DNA of 64,000 nucleotides from Bacteroidales bacterium UBA2712 (GCA_002354055.1 DEKW01000011.1:93823-157822), one strand, 5' to 3'; positions 42,589 to 51,993 are shown, numbered from the stretch's first letter. The notes: generated by a model not told the origin, from the letters alone. Numbers and translations are program-made.

Positions 42589-43571
42589 TACTCCGCTATC
42601 TGTACGGCATTGAGGGCAGCACCCTTGCGGATCTGGTCGCTGACGCACCAGAAACTCAGTCCGTTCTCGTCCGTGAGGTCCTTGCGTACACGACCGATGA
42701 ACACCTCATCCTTGCCGCTCAAGAACAAGGGCATCGGGTAGATCTTCTTCTCCGGCTCATCCATCAGCACGCATCCTTCTGCCTTCGAGAAGGCCGCTTT
42801 GGCTTCCTCTACGGAGACAGGCCGCTCGGTCTCCACCCATACGCTCTCGCTATGCGCTCTGAGCGACGGCACGCGGACGCAGGTAGCGCTGACCCTGACG
42901 TCCGAATGCATGATTTTTCGCGTCTCGTTATGCATCTTCATCTCCTCTTTCGTATAACCGTTGTCGGTGAAGACATCGATATGAGGGATGACGTTATAGG
43001 CTAACTGATACGCAAACTTCTCGACCGTCGGTTCCTCTCCGTTAAGGAGTTGGCGGTACTGGTTTTGTAACTCCTTCATCGCCTGTGCACCGGCACCGGA
43101 AGCCGCCTGATAGGTGGATACATGCACGCGACGGATATGACTCAGACGCTCGATGGCCTGCAAAGCCACGACCATCTGGATCGTCGTGCAGTTAGGGTTA
43201 GCGATGATGTTGCGCGGCCTTACCAAAGCGTCGGCGGCGTTCACCTCCGGCACCACCAGAGGCACATCGTCATCCATACGAAAAGCTGAGGAGTTATCTA
43301 TCATGATGGCTCCGTAACGGGTGATAGTGTCTGCATACGTACGTGACACGCCTGCACCCGCGGAGACAAACGCAATATCGACGCCCTTGAAAGCGTCGTT
43401 ATCTTGTAGCAGTTGTACTTCGTACTCTTTGCCACCAAAAAGGTATTTCTTGCCGGCACTTCGCTCCGAGCCAAACAGTCTTAGTTCGGAGAGAGGAAAC
43501 TGCCGCTGTGCAAGCACAGCTAACAGTTCCTGTCCGACGGCGCCCGAGGCGCCTACGATTGCAATAACCAT
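42564..43571 (-). CDS. asd: Aspartate-semialdehyde dehydrogenase
   Basis: NADPH-dependent enzyme of the Lys/Met/Thr/Ile and diaminopimelate pathway. Rossmann motif GASGAVGQELL near 7, catalytic Cys in NPNCTTIQMV near 127, and RVPSLRAHSESV near 230 with the His. Length 335 is normal. The C-terminal NDQMAK is encoded by a dispersed repeat, so the true end may have been changed by repeat growth. Confidence 0.95.
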   Translation of the reverse strand: MVIAIVGASGAVGQELLAVLAQRQFPLSELRLFGSERSAGKKYLFGGKEYEVQLLQDNDAFKGVDIAFVSAGAGVSRTYADTITRYGAIMIDNSSAFRMDDDVPLVVPEVNAADALVRPRNIIANPNCTTIQMVVALQAIERLSHIRRVHVSTYQAASGAGAQAMKELQNQYRQLLNGEEPTVEKFAYQLAYNVIPHIDVFTDNGYTKEEMKMHNETRKIMHSDVRVSATCVRVPSLRAHSESVWVETERPVSVEEAKAAFSKAEGCVLMDEPEKKIYPMPLFLSGKDEVFIGRVRKDLTDENGLSFWCVSDQIRKGAALNAVQIAEYLNDQMAK

Positions 43572-43573
43572 AC

Positions 43574-43768
43574 TTAAGCCAGTGCAACAAAGAGGTCAGC
43601 CTCTTTCTCCTCGAAGGTCAGTTTGCCTTCGCGAGCCAGCCATCCCAAAGCCAAGAAGAGCTCATCGTTCTTCAGCTTGGTAGCTTTCTTCAGTGCTTTC
43701 AGACCCTGTGCACCATTCTGCAGAGCGCCCCAAACGAGGCCTGCGTTTTCGCCAATTTTCGTAATCAT
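43574..43768 (-). CDS. Winged helix domain protein, DUF2582 type
   Basis: A 64-residue protein: GENAGLVWGALQNGAQ and LFLALGWLAREGKLTFEE mark the DUF2582 winged helix. It could be a small DNA- or RNA-binding protein; the role is unknown. It ends two bases before asd begins, suggesting cotranscription. Confidence 0.85.
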   Translation of the reverse strand: MITKIGENAGLVWGALQNGAQGLKALKKATKLKNDELFLALGWLAREGKLTFEEKEADLFVALA

Positions 43769-43824
43769 AAGACCTTAATTTTTTAGTGACTAATACAGGG
43801 GACATTCAAGGGGTCCCTTCCCTA

Positions 43825-45084
43825 TTATTCTTCCCATTTCTTAAACACCAGGCAGGCGTTGTGACCTCCAAAACCGAAGGTGTTGCTCAACGCATACTTG
43901 ATGTCGCGTTTCTGGGCTTTACCGAAGGTAAAGTTAATACGATAGTCGATATTCTCGTCCTCGTCCTCGGGGTCATGGTTGATCGTCGGCGGGATGATGC
44001 CGTCCTTGAGCGCCATGACGCAAGCAATCGCTTCCACAGCTCCTGTAGCACCGATGAGGTGACCGGTCATGGACTTGGTCGAATCGAGGTTCATGTCGTA
44101 CACGTGCTCACCGAAGACGCGCTGGATGGCCTTCACCTCCGTCACGTCGCCCAGAGGAGTCGATGTGCCGTGGGTGTTGATAAAATCAATCTGGTCGGGT
44201 TGCAGTCCGGCATCCTTCAGCGCCAGACGCATCACACGCTCCGCCCCTTTGCCCTCAGGGTCAGGAGCAGTCATATGGTACGCATCGGAGGTCATTCCTT
44301 CGCCCACTATCTCCGCGTAGATCTTCGCTCCACGCGCCTTAGCATGCTCGTAGTCCTCGAGGATGAGACACGCCGCGCCTTCGCCCAGGACGAAGCCGTC
44401 GCGGGACTTGGAGAACGGCCGGCTGGCCGTCGCTGCCTGCTCGTTATTGGTAGAGAGAGCATGGAGGGAGTTAAAGCCACCGATACCCGTATAGGTCACA
44501 TCGGCGTCTGCGCCACCGGTCAGCAGCACATCGGCGTGTCCCAGACGGATCTGGTCGAAAGCCGAACCCACCGCGTGGGACGAAGACGAGCAGGCGGTGC
44601 TGACCGAGAAACTCGGACCACCCAAACCAAAACGGATAGATATCTGGCCGGCTGCGATAGAAGGGATAGCCTTCGGGATCATGAAAGGATTGAAACGAGG
44701 TACGCCATCGCCTTTGGCGAAATCGATGATCTCCTCTTCGGTCGATTGCAGACCACCCATACCACTACCCCAAATCACACCAACGCGGCTGCGGTCCTCT
44801 TTGTCAAGATCAAGACCGCTGTCCACCAGGGCTTCATTCGCCACCCACACAGAGAACTGCGAGTACCGGTCCATTTTACGGGCCTCCTTGCGGTCCATCA
44901 ATGGGGAAGGATCAAAATTCTTCACTTCACCCGCAAAATGGGTCTTGAACTTCGTGGCATCAAACGCCGTGATAGGCGCTATTCCGCTCACGCCGTTGAT
45001 CAGGGCAGCCCATGTCTCCGGCGCCGAATTACCTACGGGCGTAAGCGCGCCTAAACCTGTTATAACTACTCGTTTAAGTTGCAT
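43825..45084 (-). CDS. fabF: 3-oxoacyl-ACP synthase II
   Basis: Condensing enzyme of fatty acid elongation. Catalytic Cys in STACSSSSHAVG near 165, His in NTHGTSTPLGDV near 305 and His in KSMTGHLIGATG near 340. Length 419 is normal. It is followed upstream by acpP on the same strand, the usual fab-acp pair. Confidence 0.95.
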   Translation of the reverse strand: MQLKRVVITGLGALTPVGNSAPETWAALINGVSGIAPITAFDATKFKTHFAGEVKNFDPSPLMDRKEARKMDRYSQFSVWVANEALVDSGLDLDKEDRSRVGVIWGSGMGGLQSTEEEIIDFAKGDGVPRFNPFMIPKAIPSIAAGQISIRFGLGGPSFSVSTACSSSSHAVGSAFDQIRLGHADVLLTGGADADVTYTGIGGFNSLHALSTNNEQAATASRPFSKSRDGFVLGEGAACLILEDYEHAKARGAKIYAEIVGEGMTSDAYHMTAPDPEGKGAERVMRLALKDAGLQPDQIDFINTHGTSTPLGDVTEVKAIQRVFGEHVYDMNLDSTKSMTGHLIGATGAVEAIACVMALKDGIIPPTINHDPEDEDENIDYRINFTFGKAQKRDIKYALSNTFGFGGHNACLVFKKWEE

Positions 45085-45163
45085 AAATCCTGTACGACTA
45101 TATATAAAAGCATAACGAGTTTACAGTACTCCCGTAAACTCGCAAACTCAGATGAAAAGAAAA

Positions 45164-45403
45164 TTACTTTCCAGCTTTCTTCTCAACGTATGCGATTGCA
45201 TCGCCTACGGTAGCAATCTTCTGGGTATCCTCGTCCGGAATCTCTACGTTGAACTCCTTCTCAAATTCCATGATCATCTCAACGGTGTCCAGCGAATCAG
45301 CACCCAGATCGGTTTGGAAATTAGCCTCGTTGGTAATTTGAGACTCTTCTACACCAAGCTTATCAGCAATGATTGCTTTTACTTTTGCTTCAATTTCTGC
45401 CAT
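45164..45403 (-). CDS. acpP: Acyl carrier protein
   Basis: Housekeeping carrier of fatty acid synthesis, 79 residues. The serine for the phosphopantetheine arm is in DLGADSLDTVEMIMEFE near 39. Its own promoter is at 45489-45519. Compare with the second carrier protein at 15310-15549. Confidence 0.95.
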   Translation of the reverse strand: MAEIEAKVKAIIADKLGVEESQITNEANFQTDLGADSLDTVEMIMEFEKEFNVEIPDEDTQKIATVGDAIAYVEKKAGK

Positions 45404-45488
45404 AATACTAAATGTTTAGTTTATTATTTATGTGTGTGTTTATTAATGTCAGTACACTTTTATTTCCGCCTATTTCGGAAAAACGGCA

Positions 45489-45519
45489 CAAAATTACTGC
45501 TTTTTTCTCGAATATGCAA
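45489..45519 (-). promoter_or_regulatory. Promoter of acpP-fabF
   Basis: TTG at 45519 and TAATTTTG at 45496-45489, spacing 23, spacer with GCAG. Confidence 0.8.
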
Positions 45520-45530
45520 ATTTTTTTGCT

Positions 45531-46358
45531 TTATTTTTCATTTTTGTCACCCAAACCTAGCACAATTTTGCCTAAATAAGCTCCGGATTTGCCCATTTGG
45601 CATACCGGAATACTATCTCCGTCCAAATTCGGGACACGTAAATTATCATATAATTTATGCGTATGACCACCGATCACGGCATCAATCCCGCGAGTGTTTT
45701 GGACGAGTTGCACGTCGCAGACATCTTCTGTAGCCTTGCCGTACGTACCAAGGTGACTGAGACAAACAACAATGTCGCATTTCTCCGCTCGTAGTTTATC
45801 AACAGCTTCTTGCGCCGAGGTGTATGGATCGAGGTATTTCGCCGGCAGGAAATTCTTATCGGCTATCAACCCTTTGGGGTCACATCCTAAGCCAAAGACA
45901 CCTATCTTCAGTCCGCCTTTACGGATGATGACAGACGGTTTCGTCTTGCCTTCCATCACCGTGCCGGAAAAATCATAGTTAGCGCACACGATAGGAAACT
46001 GCGCCGTCGCCAGCACCGCCGCCAGCGTGTCCAGGCCGTTGTCAAACTCGTGGTTACCGAGCGTCGCAGCATCATAACCCATAAGGTTCATCGCATCGAT
46101 CTCTACCCGGCCATGATAGAAATTGAAGTACGGCGTACCCTGACAGAAATCACCGGCGTCAACCAATAAAAGATGCTTATCTGCCAGCCTCTCCTGCCTT
46201 ATCAGCCCCATACGCCGCGCGTAACCTCCTTGGCCGTTGGATTTAGGTTCTACTTGCGAGTGCGTATCATTCGTATGCAGGATCGTCAGGTGATCCGCCT
46301 CCGGCGCACAAGCCGCAAAACAAAGAATAATGAATAATAAATAATGAATATTTCTCAT
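45531..46358 (-). CDS. Metallophosphatase lipoprotein, 5'-nucleotidase N-terminal type
   Basis: A 275-residue lipoprotein (LFIILCFAACAPEAD, lipobox Cys near 16). It has the metallophosphoesterase motifs LHTNDTHSQVEP near 27, DAGDFCQGTPYFN near 66, GNHEFDNGLDTL near 101 and GGHTHKLYDNL near 235. Full-length 5'-nucleotidases carry a second substrate domain of about 250 residues; it is absent here, and no separate gene for it is adjacent. Probably releases phosphate from nucleotides at the cell surface or in the periplasm. Confidence 0.85.
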   Translation of the reverse strand: MRNIHYLLFIILCFAACAPEADHLTILHTNDTHSQVEPKSNGQGGYARRMGLIRQERLADKHLLLVDAGDFCQGTPYFNFYHGRVEIDAMNLMGYDAATLGNHEFDNGLDTLAAVLATAQFPIVCANYDFSGTVMEGKTKPSVIIRKGGLKIGVFGLGCDPKGLIADKNFLPAKYLDPYTSAQEAVDKLRAEKCDIVVCLSHLGTYGKATEDVCDVQLVQNTRGIDAVIGGHTHKLYDNLRVPNLDGDSIPVCQMGKSGAYLGKIVLGLGDKNEK

Positions 46359-46408
46359 CGTATTGCATTTTTACCACCCTCCCTCCATAGGAGGGGTTGG
46401 GGAAGGGC

Positions 46409-48217
46409 TTAAAACTTCTTTTCTATCTCCTCGTTCGTCAGGAGCGCGAGGACGGTCTTGCCGTCCGGCGTGATGCGGTGGTTCGGGAGTTGCATGAGAG
46501 ACGAGACCAACTCGCGCATCTCTTTCTCGTTCAGGCTCTTACCCATCGGTATAGCGGCGCTCTGCGCCAGCGAGAGAGCAATCTGCTCACGCCACTCAGC
46601 ATGCGTATCTGCGCTGCGTTCGCGGACGCGAGAGAGGATCTGCTGCAATACCGGGACAGGCGACTGTGCGGCGATCTGCGACGGCACGCCTTGTATCGAG
46701 TAGCTGTCCGGCGACAGCTGCTCCAACTCAAAACCGATCGTGCGCAGCTCATCAGCGATCTGACCAATCAGCACCATCTCGTCAGGACTGAGAGAGATCA
46801 CCTCGGGGAAGAGCAACTGCTGACTCGCACCCTGGGCGTGTGTCATCTGGTCCAGGAACCGATGGTACAGTATCGTTACATGGGCGCGATGCTGGTGGAT
46901 CATCGTCAGCCCTTCTTCGCCCGGCTGGAAGATATATTTGCCGTTATACTGCCAGAGGGGTCCGCTCTCTATCTCTGTCAGCGGCATAGCCGCGGTCTGT
47001 GCTCTGTCAGGCGCAGCCGGTCCGTCAGCGAAGCGGTCTGACCGTGCTCCCTCATACAGGCTCTCCCAGTTCCTCGGCGCCTTGTCGGGATAGATCGTGC
47101 CGCGCGTATGGAAGGGATTATACGTCGGATCGACGGCCACCGTCGGACGCGAGACTCGCTCCGTTGTCGGCGTAGGGATATCAATCGAACCACGGGTGTC
47201 AAAATCGATCGTCGGTGCCAGAGTGAACTTACCCAGCGCCTCGCGCACGGCCGCCATCAGAATCTGGAAGATCGCCTGCTCGTCGGCAAACTTAATCTCC
47301 GTCTTCGTCGGGTGAATATTCACGTCGATCGACTCCGGCGAGATATCAAAATAAATAAAGAAAGACGGCTGATAGTCCGCCGTGAGCATGCCCGAATAAG
47401 CGGTCATGACGGCCTTCTGGAAATACGGATGGCGCATGTACCGACCGTTCACAAAGAAATACTGCTCGGCCTTGCGGGTCGCATTCTCGGGCTTGATGAC
47501 GAACCCTCGTATAGAGACCAACTCCGTCTCTGTATGTACATCGACGAAAGCGGAAGTAAAGGCGTTTCGTTTGGGATTGCCAAAGACCGCCTCGATCCGC
47601 TGTTTCTCTGTGCCGGCCGGTAGCTCGAGCAGGATCTCGTCGTTATGGACGAAGGTGAAACTCACCTTCGGGTAAACCAACACAATGTGATAAAACTCCG
47701 TCAGGAGGTTACGCAACTCTGTCTGGTCGGTCTTAAGGAACTTACGCCGGACGGGGACGTTAAAAAAGAGATTGGACACCTTGATATTCGTGCCCACGGG
47801 ACAAGAACAAGGCTCCTGACGAACGACATCCGAGCCGTGTATCTCTATCAGAGTACCGGTCTCATCCTCTGCGCGGCGGGTCATCATCTCCACCTGCGAG
47901 ACCGCGCATATCGACGGTAAGGCCTCTCCGCGAAAACCCATCGTCCGTAACGTAAACAAGTCCTGCGCTTCGCGGATCTTACTCGTCGCATGACGTTCAA
48001 AAGCCAGACGAGCGTCCATCTCGCTCATGCCGATACCGTTATCAATCACCTGCAGTAAAGTCCTACCGGCGTCACGGACGATGACCTGAATACGTGTTGC
48101 TCCCGCATCCAGGCTGTTTTCCACCAACTCCTTGAGGCACGACGCAGGCCGTTGAATGACCTCGCCTGCCGCTATCTGGTTAGCCACACTATCCGGTAAC
48201 AGATGAATGATATCCAT
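46409..48217 (-). CDS. mutL: DNA mismatch repair protein
   Basis: GHKL ATPase and dimerisation protein. N-terminal motifs: ELVENSLDAGA near 30, DNGIGM near 60, TMGFRGEALPSI near 92. The C-terminal domain (about 410-602) has IHQHRAHVTILYH in the position of the endonuclease motif DQHAxxExxxxE; several of its acidic positions are not acidic here, so nicking activity is doubtful. The linker near 390-408 (SDRFADGPAAPDRAQ) is coded by a dispersed CTGTCAG repeat. 602 residues is normal. Confidence 0.9.
   Translation of the reverse strand: MDIIHLLPDSVANQIAAGEVIQRPASCLKELVENSLDAGATRIQVIVRDAGRTLLQVIDNGIGMSEMDARLAFERHATSKIREAQDLFTLRTMGFRGEALPSICAVSQVEMMTRRAEDETGTLIEIHGSDVVRQEPCSCPVGTNIKVSNLFFNVPVRRKFLKTDQTELRNLLTEFYHIVLVYPKVSFTFVHNDEILLELPAGTEKQRIEAVFGNPKRNAFTSAFVDVHTETELVSIRGFVIKPENATRKAEQYFFVNGRYMRHPYFQKAVMTAYSGMLTADYQPSFFIYFDISPESIDVNIHPTKTEIKFADEQAIFQILMAAVREALGKFTLAPTIDFDTRGSIDIPTPTTERVSRPTVAVDPTYNPFHTRGTIYPDKAPRNWESLYEGARSDRFADGPAAPDRAQTAAMPLTEIESGPLWQYNGKYIFQPGEEGLTMIHQHRAHVTILYHRFLDQMTHAQGASQQLLFPEVISLSPDEMVLIGQIADELRTIGFELEQLSPDSYSIQGVPSQIAAQSPVPVLQQILSRVRERSADTHAEWREQIALSLAQSAAIPMGKSLNEKEMRELVSSLMQLPNHRITPDGKTVLALLTNEEIEKKF
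46973..47042. repeat. In-frame CTGTCAGCGAAGCGGTCTG repeat in mutL
   Basis: Several units of (G)TCTGTCAG(C/G)G...GCGG in the MutL linker. The same family is in frame at 54225-54297 and 61600-61747 and intergenic at 63013-63107. Confidence 0.88.
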
Positions 48218-48246
48218 ACTCTGCGCGCGCGTACGTACGCGTTATT

Positions 48247-48483
48247 TTAAAGGAGTATATAGATGCCGAACACGAGCAGACCAATCAGCACAAACCATAT
48301 CAGCAGTTTGGACTGCCGTTTCTGCTTCATGATCGTCATGTTCTTCTCATGCTCTTCTCTAAACGCCCCACGACGAAGACGCGCAAGTCTTTTATCCTTG
48401 CGCGCCTCTTTTTCTTCGTCGAAGTAAATGGGGCGATAGTCCCATTCTCGGGGTTTGTTAATTTTCGGAAATAGTACCGACAT
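48247..48483 (-). CDS. Small membrane protein, hypothetical
   Basis: A 78-residue protein with a basic N-terminal part (KEARKDKRLARLRRG) and one C-terminal helix (LLIWFVLIGLLVFGIYILL). Not recognised beyond that. It touches the upstream OmpA/TPR gene by one base and precedes mutL by 29 bases, an arrangement that suggests a shared transcript. Confidence 0.75.
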   Translation of the reverse strand: MSVLFPKINKPREWDYRPIYFDEEKEARKDKRLARLRRGAFREEHEKNMTIMKQKRQSKLLIWFVLIGLLVFGIYILL

Positions 48484-50168
48484 TACTTAACGATTGCTTG
48501 GAACTCAGCGTCCTCTGCGAACTTAGCGAACTCGATATCCTGCGCAGCGCGAACTTTGAGTTTAGCATCCTGAGCAACAGCTGCTTTCAGGTTCTCGATT
48601 ACAGCAGCCTTGTCGTTCGTGCGAGCACCTACGACTGCTTTCAGATAAGCGGTAGTTGCATTCGGCTCCTTTACATTAGCCAGAGTCTTTGCAGCAGCTG
48701 CATAGTCCTCGTCGAGGATCTGCTGAACAGCAGCATTGTTGGTAGCGGTCTCGCCATAAGCTTTCTTTGCAGCAGCATAGTCACCCTTCTTGGTGTAGAG
48801 GGTTCCGAGAGCCGCATTCAGGTTAGCCTTCGTACCGGCAGCCTTGCCCAGATACTCCTCTGCCTTGTCCAGGTCGTTGTCAGCCAGCGCAGCTACACCG
48901 GCGTTATAGTTCACGTCCGGATCGTTCGGCTGGATATCCAGAGCCTTTGCATAGCAACGACGAGCCTCAGCGATATTACCCTCCTCGAAGTAGAGTTGTC
49001 CGAGGCTGTTGTATGCGCGGTAGTCGTTATAGAGCTCAGCAGCCTTCTGATAGAGGGCTTTCTTCTCTGCCTTGTCGTTGGTCAGGGTAGCAGCGTACAG
49101 CAACTCCTCAACGCTCAACTGAGCCGGGTCGTTCTTGGCAATCTCACGGATCTCGTCATCGCTCTTACCGATCAGGTCGGTCGTCAGGATCAGACGGCTG
49201 CGACGGAGAGCCGGCAGGATCTCCTCTGCGATAGTGCCATATACAGAACTCAGGTTCTTGATCTGTGCCTCACGCTCCTCCGGATCGCTGTACATAGACA
49301 GCACGCGAAGGACGAGGTCTTTATCCTGCATATTGCTATTCTCCATTGCTTTCTGGAAGCCCTCCCAGTCCTCAGCGGTGATGTTTGCCTCAACGCCGTT
49401 GGCTACTTTATTCTTCTTGAGATCTTTCTTGAGGAAGTTAGCCGCAGCTTTCTGACGGTTCTGAGCCAGTTTCTCGTTCAGATCCATACCACCATCCGGA
49501 GATGCATAACCGGAAACCTCGATCTTGCTGATCTCTTTCTTCTCGTTGTCTTTAGCATCCTTGATAGCCGCCTGCAGGGCCTTTACGCTCTCGCTCTTGG
49601 TCTCCGACGAACGGAGTTCTGCGGACTGGATAAGGAACTTGATGTCAGCCTCGGTCAACTCCTGGATCACGCGCTGGAACTTGTCCGGTGTGCCGGCGGT
49701 CTTGTTGTCCTTTGCCTCTGCCAGCTCCGGAGTGGTAACCACGCCGTCTGCGATCTTTACATCCGGGATCTCAATCACTTTCTTGCCTACCTTTGCCTCG
49801 AAGCGGAGATAGAGCTCCGAAACGCGCATCTCGGGAACGTAGTCGAAAGAACAAGTCTGGCTGTACGTACCGCCGTTCTTGTAGCTCACGGTCTTACCGT
49901 TCTCTTTCGCCTTCTCACCTACGTAGGTCACAGGCTCGCCCAGCGCTTCTTTTCCGGCGTATTTGAGCACCGGAGTAACGGTCAGCACACCTTTCTTAGC
50001 AAATTTCTTCTGAGGGAAAGTACCGGTGATAGCAGCGTCCACCTTACCGCCTTTCAGTACCAGCGGGCTCGGATTAACAGTGATCTCATCGGGTTTTTGC
50101 AACGTCTTGTTGCACGATGCCAACATTACTACAGCAGCAATGAGGCCAAGAAATAAACCTTTTTTCAT
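48483..50168 (-). CDS. Lipoprotein with OmpA-like domain and TPR repeats
   Basis: A 561-residue lipoprotein. The start at 50168 (MKKGLFLGLIAAVVMLASC) follows the promoter at 50222-50253, excluding the longer frame; Cys 19 is the lipid site. The middle (about 220-300) has an OmpA-like segment (ISKIEVSGYASPDGGMDLNE, LAQNRQKAAANFL) that probably binds peptidoglycan. TPR repeats follow at about 370-500 (AYNSLGQLYFEEGNIAEARR, NYNAGVAALADNDLDKAEEY). It is likely a periplasmic scaffold; partner proteins are unknown. Confidence 0.82.
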   Translation of the reverse strand: MKKGLFLGLIAAVVMLASCNKTLQKPDEITVNPSPLVLKGGKVDAAITGTFPQKKFAKKGVLTVTPVLKYAGKEALGEPVTYVGEKAKENGKTVSYKNGGTYSQTCSFDYVPEMRVSELYLRFEAKVGKKVIEIPDVKIADGVVTTPELAEAKDNKTAGTPDKFQRVIQELTEADIKFLIQSAELRSSETKSESVKALQAAIKDAKDNEKKEISKIEVSGYASPDGGMDLNEKLAQNRQKAAANFLKKDLKKNKVANGVEANITAEDWEGFQKAMENSNMQDKDLVLRVLSMYSDPEEREAQIKNLSSVYGTIAEEILPALRRSRLILTTDLIGKSDDEIREIAKNDPAQLSVEELLYAATLTNDKAEKKALYQKAAELYNDYRAYNSLGQLYFEEGNIAEARRCYAKALDIQPNDPDVNYNAGVAALADNDLDKAEEYLGKAAGTKANLNAALGTLYTKKGDYAAAKKAYGETATNNAAVQQILDEDYAAAAKTLANVKEPNATTAYLKAVVGARTNDKAAVIENLKAAVAQDAKLKVRAAQDIEFAKFAEDAEFQAIVK

Positions 50169-50221
50169 ATGCATATAATTATATAAATTAGTTAATTTAT
50201 GTATGTTTTTCAAAATCCGCT

Positions 50222-50253
50222 GCAAAGATACAACAAAAAATCGACATATGCAA
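50222..50253 (-). promoter_or_regulatory. Promoter of the OmpA/TPR lipoprotein gene
   Basis: TTG at 50253 and TATCTTTGC at 50230-50222, spacing 23. Divergent from the promoter at 50301-50332. Confidence 0.8.
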
Positions 50254-50300
50254 GCATATGAAGAAAAAAAATTTTTTTCTTTAAGTTTTTGGCTTTTTTC

Positions 50301-50332
50301 TTGTCTATTTCAAAAAATCTTTGTACCTTTGC
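50301..50332 (+). promoter_or_regulatory. Promoter of the lipoprotein gene at 50340
   Basis: TTG at 50301 and TACCTTTGC at 50324-50332, spacing 23. Confidence 0.82.
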
Positions 50333-50339
50333 ACTCGTT

Positions 50340-50825
50340 ATGAGACGTTATACCTTATTTATAGTATTAGCAATCGCGATGGTAGGATGCCATCGCTCGT
50401 CGCGTGTGGACCAATACAAAGCCGAGAAACGGGCTCAGGACAGCGTGCGGCTGGAGGAACAGGTACGTAGCATGACGTACTACGAGAGCCAGTTGGAAAC
50501 CATGGGGCCCAAGGCCGACAGCCTTCTCGCACTCTTCTCCTACGAGCGAAACGAGAAATACCAGGACCACGGTTATTACGTCGCGCAGAGCCCTTGGCTG
50601 CGGGCACGAGACTACCGGATCCTCGTGCGAGACGACGGACGGGAGATACTCATCTACCATAATGGCAAACGGTCGGAGAAGATCGCCAATCCCAAATTCG
50701 AGGAGGCCTACCTGCAGGCGGAGGAGCTACAGATCACCATAAAAGACATCAAAGAGTTGGAAAAACGTATTCTTCGCACCTCCTTAGAGATACAAAAATA
50801 CGAAAAACGGCTACAAAAAGAATAA
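50340..50825 (+). CDS. Putative coiled-coil lipoprotein
   Basis: A 161-residue protein with lipobox LAIAMVGC near 17. After it, YKAEKRAQDSVRLEEQVRSM and a C-terminal EELQITIKDIKELEKRIL stretch predict coiled coils. A short middle part (YYVAQSPWLRARDYRILVRDDG) may form a small beta domain. Not recognised. The start at 50340 is eight bases after the -7 box, so the leader is very short or the mRNA is leaderless. Confidence 0.75.
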   Translation: MRRYTLFIVLAIAMVGCHRSSRVDQYKAEKRAQDSVRLEEQVRSMTYYESQLETMGPKADSLLALFSYERNEKYQDHGYYVAQSPWLRARDYRILVRDDGREILIYHNGKRSEKIANPKFEEAYLQAEELQITIKDIKELEKRILRTSLEIQKYEKRLQKE

Positions 50826-50830
50826 TCTTC

Positions 50831-50861
50831 TTGCAAGATTCAAAAAAAAATAGTAATTTTG
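50831..50861 (+). promoter_or_regulatory. Promoter of the SRPBCC-psd operon
   Basis: TTG at 50831 and TAATTTTG at 50854-50861, spacing 23. Confidence 0.8.
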
Positions 50862-50883
50862 TCGCGCTAAAAGCATTCAAGCT

Positions 50884-51312
50884 ATGAGTGAATCAAAATA
50901 TGAAAGTAAAATAACCTCTTCGGCATGCTCGGCTCAGCAAATCTACAAAGTGATCAGCAACCTGCAGAATCTGGAGAAAGTCAAAGACCTCATCCCGCAG
51001 GATAAAGTCCAAGAGATGGAGATCGAACCTGACCGCGTGCGGATGAAAGTGGACGGCCTGGGGCAGAAAGTGACTATCGCCATCGTGGACCGCATCGAGA
51101 ACGACACGGTGAAATTCGGACTCGAGGGCATCCCTATGGACGGTAATTTCTGGATTCAACTCAAAGAAGTGAGTCCGACCGACACCCGCATCAAACTGAC
51201 CGTCAAGGCGGACATCCCGATGATGTTCAAATTTATGATCGACAAGAAACTCCAACAGGGTCTCGACCAAGCCGCAGAAATGCTTGCACAAATGCCCTTT
51301 GCCAACTTTTAA
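50884..51312 (+). CDS. SRPBCC (START-like) family protein
   Basis: A 142-residue protein with a probable helix-grip fold for binding hydrophobic ligands: VISNLQNLEKVKDLIP near 22, LEGIPMDGNFWIQLKEV near 80 and the long C-terminal helix LQQGLDQAAEMLAQMP. No catalytic site is visible. It lies six bases before psd, so a link to lipids is possible but not shown. Confidence 0.78.
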   Translation: MSESKYESKITSSACSAQQIYKVISNLQNLEKVKDLIPQDKVQEMEIEPDRVRMKVDGLGQKVTIAIVDRIENDTVKFGLEGIPMDGNFWIQLKEVSPTDTRIKLTVKADIPMMFKFMIDKKLQQGLDQAAEMLAQMPFANF

Positions 51313-51318
51313 CTCATT

Positions 51319-51993
51319 ATGAAAAAACTAAGAATACATCGTGAAGGACGTGCGCTGATTTGCGGTACCGTGCTTCTGTTATTTATCCTGAATGTAGCGC
51401 TCTTCATGGCGCATCCCGCTGAATGGATATTAGCGCTCTCACTGATTGTAACAGCGCTGCTGTTAGTGTTCGTCACCTATTTCTTCCGCAACCCCGTCCG
51501 GGTACTGGAGATAGACGATCCGAACTTCATCATAGCGCCTGCTGACGGACGCGTGGTAGTAGTAGAGCCTACGGAGGAGAACGAGTATTTCCATGAGAAG
51601 AAGCTGCAGGTGTCTATCTTCATGTCCCCCTTCAACGTACATGCCAACTGGTACCCCATCGAGGGAAATATCCTCGTCTCCGAGCACCAGAAAGGTCGGC
51701 ACAAAGGTGCATGGTTGCCTAAGTCCAGCACCGAGAACGAGCGCTCGCTCGTCGTCATCGAGACGCCATCAAAAGTACAGATCGCTGTTCGGCAGATAGC
51801 CGGAGCCATGGCGCGACGCATCGTCACCTACGCAAAACCCGGCCATCAGGCGCACCGCAACACCCACCTCGGCTTTATCAAACTCGGTAGCCGCGTGGAC
51901 CTCTACCTGCCGCTCGACACGGAGATGTTCGTAGCCGTCGGCGAAGCCGTACGAGGCAACGAGACCATCTTAGGACGCCTCGCAGAGAAATAA
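51319..51993 (+). CDS. psd: Phosphatidylserine decarboxylase
   Basis: Makes phosphatidylethanolamine. At 224 residues it belongs to the short, archaeal-type group common in Bacteroidota. N-terminal membrane helices at about 12-50, FIIAPADGRVVVVE near 71, FMSPFNVHANWYPIEG near 98, and the cleavage site IKLGSRVDLYLPLD near 195 with the pyruvoyl-forming serine. pssA is not adjacent. This is probably the housekeeping enzyme, in contrast to the longer relative at 17103-18248. Confidence 0.92.
   Translation: MKKLRIHREGRALICGTVLLLFILNVALFMAHPAEWILALSLIVTALLLVFVTYFFRNPVRVLEIDDPNFIIAPADGRVVVVEPTEENEYFHEKKLQVSIFMSPFNVHANWYPIEGNILVSEHQKGRHKGAWLPKSSTENERSLVVIETPSKVQIAVRQIAGAMARRIVTYAKPGHQAHRNTHLGFIKLGSRVDLYLPLDTEMFVAVGEAVRGNETILGRLAEK

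Noticed and set aside
43786..45054. Plus-strand frame opposite fabF
   Set aside because: fabF carries all catalytic residues in the other strand.
48498..50156. Plus-strand frame of 552 codons opposite the OmpA/TPR gene
   Set aside because: Rich in Leu, Ser and Cys with no signal or domain; the minus frame has a lipobox, OmpA and TPR motifs.
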